A stretch of 33,537 bases of DNA, taken from the NCBI GenBank assembly GCA_944326485.1, contig CALVED010000006.1, forward strand, positions 82,944 through 116,480. Reading direction: 5' to 3'. The translations under genes were made by a program, and so were the position numbers. This stretch comes from Candidatus Gastranaerophilales bacterium. GTDB lineage: Bacteria; Cyanobacteriota; Vampirovibrionia; Gastranaerophilales; Gastranaerophilaceae. A model generated the notes under the pieces. It saw only the letters and a program-made list of their open reading frames with translations. It did no database searches and was not told where the DNA came from. Below, piece after piece: positions 1 through 7,202 of this stretch; the stretch's first letter is position 1, and every line of letters begins with the position of its first letter.

Positions 1-1
1 T

Positions 2-1564
2 GATTTGATTTTTTCTCTTCAAAAACAGGATAATGGTAAGTGGCAAGTAATTAATAATTTTAAAAGTAATAAAATCTTATTTAGAGGACAGCCCATTGGA
101 GCTTCATTGGAAATTGGTTCTTTATGTAAATTAATGATTGCAGGAACCGATGAATTCGTTAGCATAAAATTAACTGTGGCTGGTACAAATCCTAAAATAG
201 TTCCAGGCTCATTAGAACTTGCAAATAAACGAAATGCGGAACAAATTAAAAAAACTGAACATAAAAAAACTATTACAATGATTGAAGATGAAGAGTTAAA
301 TGAACAAGATATAGAAACATTGTATGGAAAAGGTATAGGCGCTCAAACTAAGATTAAAATAGAAAGAAAAAAAGCTGATATTGAAAGAAGAAGAGCTTTA
401 ATCACAAAAGAAATTGCATATAAGGCAAATTATTTGAGAAATAAATTATCTCAAAATGAAATTATACTTGCTGTTTTAAATGCTTTTATAGGTATTATCC
501 CTTTTTCTATGGCTTTTATTTTGAAAGATATTGTTAGATTAGAATCTGTTAATGGGGATGTTCAAACAAAAGTTTTATTTTTGATAGCGGTTGGATTTGT
601 AATAATAACATTATTGTTAAAACAAGGACAATTCTTAACACTTCAAAATAAAGGAAAAACAAGAGTTCAAGCATCTTCTATTCAAATACAAAGAATGAGT
701 ATGATTACCTCTTGTGGTATTTTTGCAGTTATAATTATTGCATCGGCTGCGGAACTTTTTTCTCATTATTATAATTTGTCTGTATTATTACCTCAAATGT
801 TAATATTATGTTCTTGTTTATGTATCTTTTTAGGCGCATTTGCAGGATTTATAAAAAATATTAATACCGAAACAGGAGAAGAACTTGATAGTTACCAAAA
901 CAGAGAAGATTTTCAAGCGGTAGTTAAGGACTATCAACAATGGATTACTTTATATGTTAATAATATATCGAGAAAAAAACTGAAAGATATTAGTAATTCA
1001 ATATTTGATCTTAAAATAAAATCAGTAGTTGAATATATAATTGGTATGGCAACTGCTCCATTCTTAGCATATGGTGTTTCTCAAACTTTAGCTGAATGTT
1101 TTCCTGAAGCCGCAGCTTGGATTAGATTAGCGGCTGGTTTTAAATTTTCTCCCATTTTCTTAGTTCTTGCGACTTTGATGATTATATTTGCTTTTCATTG
1201 TTTTGCTACATCTTTTGCAACTTCAAAACGAGTTTTAGCTTCTAATGTTATTAGAGAAGATGGTTTTAGTGATTATAATGTTCATGGTGTTAATATCCAC
1301 GGTGTTGAAAGTAGTAAAAACTTAAAGAAAGAAGCAAGAAAATTTTTCTTAATTGCAGTTGCTGTTGTTGTTATTGAAATGACAATGAACGTTTCTTACT
1401 TTATTGGCGTTATGGGGCAAGATATGCAAGGTATGATTTTAAGTTTTATTGCTGCTTTGGTTCCAACCGCAATTCTTATTATGGAAACCAATATGCTTGG
1501 TAATACAAAGTTTGAAATTATTACAAAAGAAGAATTATTACAAAAAGTTGATAAAGATTATTAA
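2..1564 (+). CDS. Polytopic membrane protein of unknown function, 5' partial
   Basis: The reading frame is open to the window edge, so the true start lies upstream; the TTG at position 5 has no supporting context. About 150 soluble residues come first and end in a charged Lys/Arg/Glu-rich stretch (about 75-150). Roughly eight hydrophobic segments follow, near residues 152-173, 189-206, 235-252, 258-283, 341-361, 381-405, 447-468 and 475-496, so it is an integral inner-membrane protein. The N-terminal part (about 20-60) is beta-rich and could be the end of a small domain such as FHA, but no diagnostic motif is visible. The stop is 16 bases before the next gene, a zinc-ribbon/TonB_C-like protein, and the two are probably co-transcribed. 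I do not recognise the family. A role with its neighbour in envelope or secretion functions is only a guess. Confidence 0.75.
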   Translation, partial: DLIFSLQKQDNGKWQVINNFKSNKILFRGQPIGASLEIGSLCKLMIAGTDEFVSIKLTVAGTNPKIVPGSLELANKRNAEQIKKTEHKKTITMIEDEELNEQDIETLYGKGIGAQTKIKIERKKADIERRRALITKEIAYKANYLRNKLSQNEIILAVLNAFIGIIPFSMAFILKDIVRLESVNGDVQTKVLFLIAVGFVIITLLLKQGQFLTLQNKGKTRVQASSIQIQRMSMITSCGIFAVIIIASAAELFSHYYNLSVLLPQMLILCSCLCIFLGAFAGFIKNINTETGEELDSYQNREDFQAVVKDYQQWITLYVNNISRKKLKDISNSIFDLKIKSVVEYIIGMATAPFLAYGVSQTLAECFPEAAAWIRLAAGFKFSPIFLVLATLMIIFAFHCFATSFATSKRVLASNVIREDGFSDYNVHGVNIHGVESSKNLKKEARKFFLIAVAVVVIEMTMNVSYFIGVMGQDMQGMILSFIAALVPTAILIMETNMLGNTKFEIITKEELLQKVDKDY

Positions 1565-1580
1565 TTAAAGGAAGAAACCA

Positions 1581-2312
1581 ATGTATAGATGTACGGAATG
1601 TCATACTGAATATACTGAATGTCCTGATTATTGTGATTGTGGAAATGATCAATTTGAGGAAATTATTGAACAGAGTTATGATGAAGAAATACAGGAATCT
1701 TATCAAACACCTAGATCAAGAAAACGTCAAATCTCTCAAGAAGAATTAGAAGAGATTGAAGAAGAAAAACTTGATAAGAAGAAAGCTTTAATTACACTTG
1801 GAGTCTCTGTTTTTATTTCTTTCTTAATACTTGTTTCACCTCCATATGTGCCAAAAAAAACAAAGCAAGTAAAGCCAGAGAAGGTAGTTGAGAATGTTAA
1901 ACTTCCGGATGTAAATACTTATTGGGATGATACTGTAGCTTCTCCATTTAGAAAAGCTGATCCAACAGCAAACATTCCTATATTAAATAAACATTTTTCA
2001 AATATTTCTCCTGTATTAAGAGAATATTTAATTTCTGTTGGAGCAGAATTTAATAGATTATGGGATCCTAATCTTGTAGATGGAGCAGGTGAATGCAAGG
2101 TAGAGTTTACTATCAATAAAGAAGGTGGTTTGAATACTAAGAAAATTGTTGTAAGATCTCGTAATGAATCTTTAGATGACTCTGTTTTATATGTTTTATC
2201 AAACCTTACTAGTTTTGATATACCGCCTGATGATTATAAAGGTGAGCGTATTATTATTGCGTTTAAAGTAGATAAGTATAGGACAAGTAAAATTTATTAT
2301 CCAATGAAATAA
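1581..2312 (+). CDS. Zinc-ribbon, single-TM, TonB C-terminal-like protein
   Basis: The start is ATG with a good ribosome site (AAAGGAAG). Residues 1-22 hold a compact Cys cluster (C4, C7, C14, C18, C20) that looks like a short zinc ribbon. An acidic linker follows, then one hydrophobic segment at about 69-88, then a Lys/Pro-rich stretch (PPYVPKKTKQVKPEK) like the periplasmic part of TonB proteins. Residues about 150-233 match the TonB/TolA C-terminal pattern: a beta strand (CKVEFTINKEG), the NTKKIVVRSRNESLDDSV helix entry and a closing strand (IIIAFKVDK). A cytosolic zinc ribbon on a TonB-like protein is not the usual TonB layout, and no ExbB/ExbD gene is seen. It may couple a cytosolic signal to an envelope partner, possibly the membrane protein just upstream. 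The domain call is by eye. Confidence 0.7.
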   Translation: MYRCTECHTEYTECPDYCDCGNDQFEEIIEQSYDEEIQESYQTPRSRKRQISQEELEEIEEEKLDKKKALITLGVSVFISFLILVSPPYVPKKTKQVKPEKVVENVKLPDVNTYWDDTVASPFRKADPTANIPILNKHFSNISPVLREYLISVGAEFNRLWDPNLVDGAGECKVEFTINKEGGLNTKKIVVRSRNESLDDSVLYVLSNLTSFDIPPDDYKGERIIIAFKVDKYRTSKIYYPMK

Positions 2313-2315
2313 GTA

Positions 2316-2499
2316 TGTCCGGGAAAAAATTCACGATAAACTGAAAGAGTGAGTGAATTTTTTTACAAAACGAACCAAAAACTTTGTTTTTGAGTGAGCT
2401 TGTATCCTTAGTGAAACGAAGGTGAGTGGAGTTTTTAAAATGTGAGTACTTTGTTAACGAATATGATTTGGTAACAAAGTGGAATTCTAAATTAAATTA
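2316..2499 (+). repeat. Dispersed intergenic repeat, long copy A (modules 1 and 2)
   Basis: This is a near-full copy of an element found again at 27327-27495. Module 1 (2324-2364) is a hairpin with perfect 11-bp arms, AAAAAATTCAC and GTGAATTTTTT, around an 18-nt loop; it ends in T7 and could terminate the upstream gene. A shared middle part follows (ACAAAACGAACCAAAAACTT). Module 2 is a hairpin with 9-bp arms ACTTTGTTA (2448-2456) and TAACAAAGT (2472-2480) and a 15-nt loop that can pair four more bases. Relative to copy B it has about 17 extra bases in the middle. The shared sequence CTAAATTAAATTA runs over the aroA stop codon at 2487-2489. Confidence 0.8.
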
Positions 2500-3758
2500 T
2501 TCATTAATCCTAAAAATTCAGGAAAAGATATATTAACCCATTGAAATTCATTAATTTTAATGGGTTTTTCACATATTAAACCTGCAACATAAGCGCTCAT
2601 TGCAATTCTATGGTCGTGATAACATTCTACTTCGCAATCTCCTTTTAGGTCGGTTTTTCCGTTAATTATAAAGCCATCATTTGTTTCTTCTATATTTGCA
2701 CCAAGTTTTCTTAATTCTGTTGTAACAGCTGTAATTCTATCTGCTTCTTTATTTCTTAGGTCTTGTGCATTTTTTATTATAGTTATTCCTTCTGCTTGAG
2801 TTGCCGCAACTGCTATTATTGGAAGTTCATCTATCAATCGAGGAATAATTTCTCCTTCTATAGTAATTGCTTTTAGTTTGGAATACTTAATTTTAATATT
2901 TGCAACTTTTTCATTTGATATTATTCTTTCATTCTCAAGTTCAATATTACCATTCATTGCTCTTAATACATCAATAATGCCTGAACGTGTTTCATTTATA
3001 CCTACATTTTTAATTGTAATTTCTGAATTTGGTACAATAAGACCTGCCACCATAAAAAATGCAGCAGATGAAATATCCCCGCATACTTCAATATCAACAG
3101 GATGTAGTTTCGATTTTTTTACACAAATGTCATTTTTATTAATTTCAATATTTGCACCCATATATTCAAACATTAATTCTGTATGATTTCTTGATTTATA
3201 TGGTTCAGTAAATTTTGTTACGCCTTCAGCATTTAGTCCCGCTAATAATATACAAGACTTAACTTGAGCAGATGCTAATGGAGAATTGTAGTTTATTCCT
3301 TGAAGGTTAGTTCCTTCTATTTCAACAGGAAGTTTGTAATCATTGTGTTTGATTTTTGCTCCCATTAGTTCTAATGGGCATATTACTCTTTTCATTGGTC
3401 TTTTAGATAAACTTATATCGCCATATAGTTTACTGTTAAAATTTTGTCCTGCTAAAATTCCCATCATTAGCCTTGTTGTGGTGCCGGAATTTCCACAATT
3501 TAATGCTTCTATTGGAGCTTTTAATGCATCTTTTGCATCTATAATTATTTCTTTTTCGTTTATAAACTCAAATTCGCATCCTAGTTGTTTTATTATGTTT
3601 AAAGTAGACATACAATCAGCACCTTTTGAAAAGTTTGTTATTTTAACTTTTCCTTTTGTTAGTGCCGAAAACATAAATGCTCTATGTGTTATTGATTTAT
3701 CGGCAGGTATTTCTATTATACCTTTTAATGATTTTGTTTTATTTACTGTTATATCCAT
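2487..3758 (-). CDS. aroA: 3-phosphoshikimate 1-carboxyvinyltransferase (EPSP synthase)
   Basis: It transfers enolpyruvyl from PEP to shikimate 3-phosphate in the shikimate pathway, in the cytosol. Family motifs are all present: the ADKSITHRAF substrate loop near the N-terminus, NCGNSGTTTRLMMG, LSKRPMKRVICPL, RNKEADRI and YHDHRIAMS near the C-terminus. The length of about 423 residues is normal. I start at the ATG at 3758 (MDITVNKTKSLKG), which aligns with usual AroA N-termini; a TTG five codons upstream (3773) is possible, and neither has a strong ribosome site. It is the last gene in the direction of the pyr operon, after a 45-codon ORF. No other aromatic amino acid gene is nearby. Its stop codon lies within a copy of the dispersed repeat. 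Confidence 0.95.
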   Translation of the reverse strand: MDITVNKTKSLKGIIEIPADKSITHRAFMFSALTKGKVKITNFSKGADCMSTLNIIKQLGCEFEFINEKEIIIDAKDALKAPIEALNCGNSGTTTRLMMGILAGQNFNSKLYGDISLSKRPMKRVICPLELMGAKIKHNDYKLPVEIEGTNLQGINYNSPLASAQVKSCILLAGLNAEGVTKFTEPYKSRNHTELMFEYMGANIEINKNDICVKKSKLHPVDIEVCGDISSAAFFMVAGLIVPNSEITIKNVGINETRSGIIDVLRAMNGNIELENERIISNEKVANIKIKYSKLKAITIEGEIIPRLIDELPIIAVAATQAEGITIIKNAQDLRNKEADRITAVTTELRKLGANIEETNDGFIINGKTDLKGDCEVECYHDHRIAMSAYVAGLICEKPIKINEFQWVNISFPEFLGLMNNLI

Positions 3759-3795
3759 AACTTTATTAGACAATAAATAGTTGATATTTGCAAAT

Positions 3796-3933
3796 TTATT
3801 TGAATATTTCAGGATGATTTGAGTTTGATAAAACTATTTCCATATATTCATTTTTATCAATATTTATACCCATATTTTTTATATCTATTTTAAATTTTTT
3901 CTTTTTTTGCAGTTTTTTCTTTTTTTCTTCCAC
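3796..3933 (-). CDS. Small lysine-rich ORF between carB and aroA (45 codons)
   Basis: The ORF begins at GTG, 9 bases after the carB stop, with AAGGATAAGG just upstream as a possible ribosome site. It encodes a strongly basic N-terminus (EEKKKKLQKKKKFK), then a more mixed part (NMGINIDKNEYMEIV) and ends HPEIFK. It fills most of the carB-aroA gap, leaving 37 bases before the aroA ATG. No family is recognised. Because the region is AT-rich, the ORF could be chance, but the spacing and ribosome site favour translation. It might simply couple translation to aroA, which itself lacks a good ribosome site. Confidence 0.4.
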   Translation of the reverse strand: MEEKKKKLQKKKKFKIDIKNMGINIDKNEYMEIVLSNSNHPEIFK

Positions 3934-3942
3934 AAAATTACC

Positions 3943-6900
3943 TTATCCTTTTTTACAAAGAACTTTTGGAGTTCTGTATTTATCTATACTATCATAAGTT
4001 AATGATTTATCATTCATATATGATTTGAGTGCTGTTAAATATGCTTTTGCTGTATCTAATACAGTAAAGCAAGGAGTAGAATACATTTCGGCAATGGTTC
4101 TTATTAAAAAGCCTCTATCTTCACTACCGTATCTTGCTGAATTATTGTTTGTTGTTGGTGTGTTTATGATAAAACATAATTCTTTATTTTTCATATTTTT
4201 TTGCATTTTTTTAATATCAAATTTTTCTATTTCTTTTGATTCAATATTATGTAATTTTAAGAATTTATGAGTACCTGTTGTTGCAATAAGATTGTATCCC
4301 AATTCAACCAATGTTTTTGCTACTTCTACAGAATCTTTTTTATAATGGTCGTTGATTGAAATTAATACATTTCCTCTTTGAGTAGAAAGCTTATAGCCTG
4401 CAGCTAAGAAGCCTTTTACTAATGCTTTTTCATAAGATGTATCAATACCAAGAACTTCCCCTGTTGATTTCATCTCAGGTGCTAAGGCAGGATCTATTCT
4501 GTTTAATTTTTGGAATGAAAATATTGGAATTTTTGCACAAACTAAATTTGTTGTTTCAATGAGTCCAGGTTTATAACCTTGTTCTATAATAGATTTTCCT
4601 AAAATGGCATCAATCGCTATCTTAACCATAGGGGTGTTTGTTACTTTACTTAATATAGGTACTGTTCTTGATGCTCTTGGATTAACTTCAATAATATATG
4701 CTACATTATCTTTTAGTACAAATTGTATATTCATTAATCCTTTTATTTTTAGGGCTTTTGCAATTTTTTCCGTGTAAGAAATTAAGTTATTTATAATTTC
4801 TTGTGGAATGGTTCTTGTTGGATATATTGCAATAGAGTCACCAGAGTGAATACCTGCTCTTTCGATATGTTCTGTTATTGCCGGAATTAATACATTTTCT
4901 CCATCTGATATTGCATCAAGTTCAAGTTCTGTTCCTTCTATGTATTGGTCTATTAAGATAGGATGTTCATCTGAAAATTTCATGGCACCTTCGATATAGG
5001 AAAGAAGTTCATCTTTATTATACACAACTTGCATTCCTCTTCCGCCTATTACATATGATGGTCTTACTAAAAGAGGATAACCAAGAGTTTTTGCAACTTC
5101 TAGTGCTTCTTTTTGACTTTTTATTGCGTTTCCTTTTGGCTGAGGTATATTTAATTCTCTTAAAAGTTGTTCAAAGAGTTTTCTATCTTCTGCTATATTT
5201 ATAGATTCGAGTGATGTGCCAAGAATTTTAACTCCTTTTTCATATAATTTAGGAGCTAAATTGATTGCAGTTTGTCCTCCAAATTGTACAAGAACACCTT
5301 CTGGTTTTTCTTTTTCTATTATATTCATTACATTTTCAATATGCATTGGTTCAAAGAAAAGTTTATCAGCAACATCGAAATCTGTTGATAAAGTTTCAGG
5401 GTTTGAATTTACTATTAATGATTTATAATTATTATTTCTTACTGCCCAAGCTGCATGTACAGAACAATAATCGAATTCAATACCTTGACCTATTCTTATT
5501 GGACCTGAACCTAATATTAATATTTTCTTATCTTCATTGTTGGAGTCACTTTCATCTATCTCGTTATAAGTAGAGTAATAATAAGGTGTATATGCTTTGA
5601 ACTCTGCTGCACATGTATCTACAATTTTGAATGATGCACTTATTGAATTTTCTGTTCTGATTTTAGTTATTTCCTCTATTGGTAATTTAGTGTATCTTGC
5701 TATTTCTTCATCTAAGAATCCTTTTTCTTTTGCTTCAAGATACAAATCAATAGTTAAATTTTCACATTTAAGTTTATTTTCAAAATCAACAAGTCCTTTT
5801 ATTTTATAGATGAACCATTTATCAATTTTTGTAATTTTATTAATTTCATCGATGCTTATTCCTCTATTTATTGCTTCTGCAACTCTGAAAATTCTTCTGT
5901 CATCTTGAACATGAAGAAGAGCTTTAAGTTCATCTTCACTGCATTCAATATGGCGACCTCTTAAAAGACCAGTATATTTTGATTCTATTGATGTAATAGC
6001 TTTTTTAAATGAACTTTCAAAAGTTCTTCCTATTGCCATTACTTCTCCAGTTGCTTTCATTTTTGTACCAAGAATTCTATCGCCGTGTTTAAATTTATCA
6101 AAAGGCCATTTTGGTATTTTTGTTACAACATAGTCAATGGCAGGCTCAAAGGCTGCTACTGTCTTTTTTGTTATAGAGTTTGGTATTTCATGTAAGTTAT
6201 AACCTATTGCTATTTTAGTTGTTATTTTGGCAATCGGGTATCCTGTAGCTTTTGATGCAAGGGCAGATGAGCGGCTTACTCTTGGGTTTACCTCTATTAC
6301 ATAATATTGATTGCTCACTGTATCTAGCGCAAATTGAACATTACATCCGCCTTCAATTTTTAATGCTCTTATTATTTTTAGTGCTGCACTCCTTAGCATT
6401 TGGCATTCTTTATTTGTCAGTGTTTGAGTTGGTGCTACTACAAAACTATCTCCTGTATGTATTCCTATCGGATCAATGTTTTCCATATTACATATTGAAA
6501 TAGCTGTATTGTTTGCATCTCTTATTACTTCATATTCTATTTCTTTATATCCGGCTATACTTTTTTCTACAAGTACTTGTGAAATAGGACTTAATGATAA
6601 ACCTGTATATACTATTTCTTCGTATTCACTGTAATTGTTTGCAATACCTCCGCCTGTTCCGCCTAAGGTATATGCAGGTCTTACTATTATTGGAAATCCT
6701 ATTTTTTGTGCAAATTTTTTAGCATCTTCAAAACTTGATACTATATCGCTTTCAGGAATTGGTTCTCCTATTTCAAGCATTAAATTTTTAAATAGTTCTC
6801 TATCTTCTGCTTTCTTTATTGATTCTATTTTTGTACCTAAAAGTTCTACATTATATTTTTCTAATATGCCGTTTTCGTATAATTTTACAGCTAAATTTAA

Positions 6901-7185
6901 TCCTGTTTGGCCACCTAAAGTTGCTATAACTCCATTTGGTCTTTCCTTATCTATTATATAGGTTAGAGAATCTAGAGTTAATGGTTCTATATAAACTTTA
7001 TCTGCAATATTTTCGTCTGTCATAATTGTTGCAGGATTCGAGTTTACAAGAATTACTTCAATATTTTCTTCTTTTAATGCTCTGCAAGCTTGTACTCCTG
7101 CGTAGTCAAATTCTGCAGCTTGCCCAATTACTATAGGTCCTGAACCTATTACTAAAACTTTTTTTATATCTTTATTAATTGGCAT
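3943..7185 (-). CDS. carB: Carbamoyl-phosphate synthase large subunit
   Basis: This ATP-grasp enzyme makes carbamoyl phosphate from bicarbonate, ammonia from CarA, and two ATP. The protein has 1080 residues, the usual length. Both halves are visible: the N-terminal carboxyphosphate half begins KKVLVIGSGPIVIGQAAEFD, and the second half repeats it (KKILILGSGPIRIGQGIEFD near 558). Each has the ATP-grasp glycine loop (RPAYTLGGTGGGI; RPSYVIGGRGMQV) and the ending EVNPR. The C-terminal MGS-like allosteric domain (about 940-1070) has TTGTHKFLKLHNI. Its ATG is 17 bases after the stop of the fused PyrF-CarA gene, so both CPS subunits come from adjacent cistrons. No frameshift is seen. Confidence 0.97.
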   Translation of the reverse strand: MPINKDIKKVLVIGSGPIVIGQAAEFDYAGVQACRALKEENIEVILVNSNPATIMTDENIADKVYIEPLTLDSLTYIIDKERPNGVIATLGGQTGLNLAVKLYENGILEKYNVELLGTKIESIKKAEDRELFKNLMLEIGEPIPESDIVSSFEDAKKFAQKIGFPIIVRPAYTLGGTGGGIANNYSEYEEIVYTGLSLSPISQVLVEKSIAGYKEIEYEVIRDANNTAISICNMENIDPIGIHTGDSFVVAPTQTLTNKECQMLRSAALKIIRALKIEGGCNVQFALDTVSNQYYVIEVNPRVSRSSALASKATGYPIAKITTKIAIGYNLHEIPNSITKKTVAAFEPAIDYVVTKIPKWPFDKFKHGDRILGTKMKATGEVMAIGRTFESSFKKAITSIESKYTGLLRGRHIECSEDELKALLHVQDDRRIFRVAEAINRGISIDEINKITKIDKWFIYKIKGLVDFENKLKCENLTIDLYLEAKEKGFLDEEIARYTKLPIEEITKIRTENSISASFKIVDTCAAEFKAYTPYYYSTYNEIDESDSNNEDKKILILGSGPIRIGQGIEFDYCSVHAAWAVRNNNYKSLIVNSNPETLSTDFDVADKLFFEPMHIENVMNIIEKEKPEGVLVQFGGQTAINLAPKLYEKGVKILGTSLESINIAEDRKLFEQLLRELNIPQPKGNAIKSQKEALEVAKTLGYPLLVRPSYVIGGRGMQVVYNKDELLSYIEGAMKFSDEHPILIDQYIEGTELELDAISDGENVLIPAITEHIERAGIHSGDSIAIYPTRTIPQEIINNLISYTEKIAKALKIKGLMNIQFVLKDNVAYIIEVNPRASRTVPILSKVTNTPMVKIAIDAILGKSIIEQGYKPGLIETTNLVCAKIPIFSFQKLNRIDPALAPEMKSTGEVLGIDTSYEKALVKGFLAAGYKLSTQRGNVLISINDHYKKDSVEVAKTLVELGYNLIATTGTHKFLKLHNIESKEIEKFDIKKMQKNMKNKELCFIINTPTTNNNSARYGSEDRGFLIRTIAEMYSTPCFTVLDTAKAYLTALKSYMNDKSLTYDSIDKYRTPKVLCKKG

Positions 7186-7202
7186 ATTTTATCTCTTTCT
7201 TT

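Noticed and set aside
1521..1706. 61-codon minus-strand frame
   Set aside because: It is antisense across the junction of two + genes, with a hydrophobic low-complexity product.
3343..3780. 145-codon open frame on the + strand across the aroA region
   Set aside because: It is antisense to well-supported aroA, has no ribosome site and gives no recognisable protein.
6635..6961. 108-codon + strand frame inside carB
   Set aside because: It is antisense to a conserved ATP-grasp region; shadow frames of this size are common opposite these low-GC genes.
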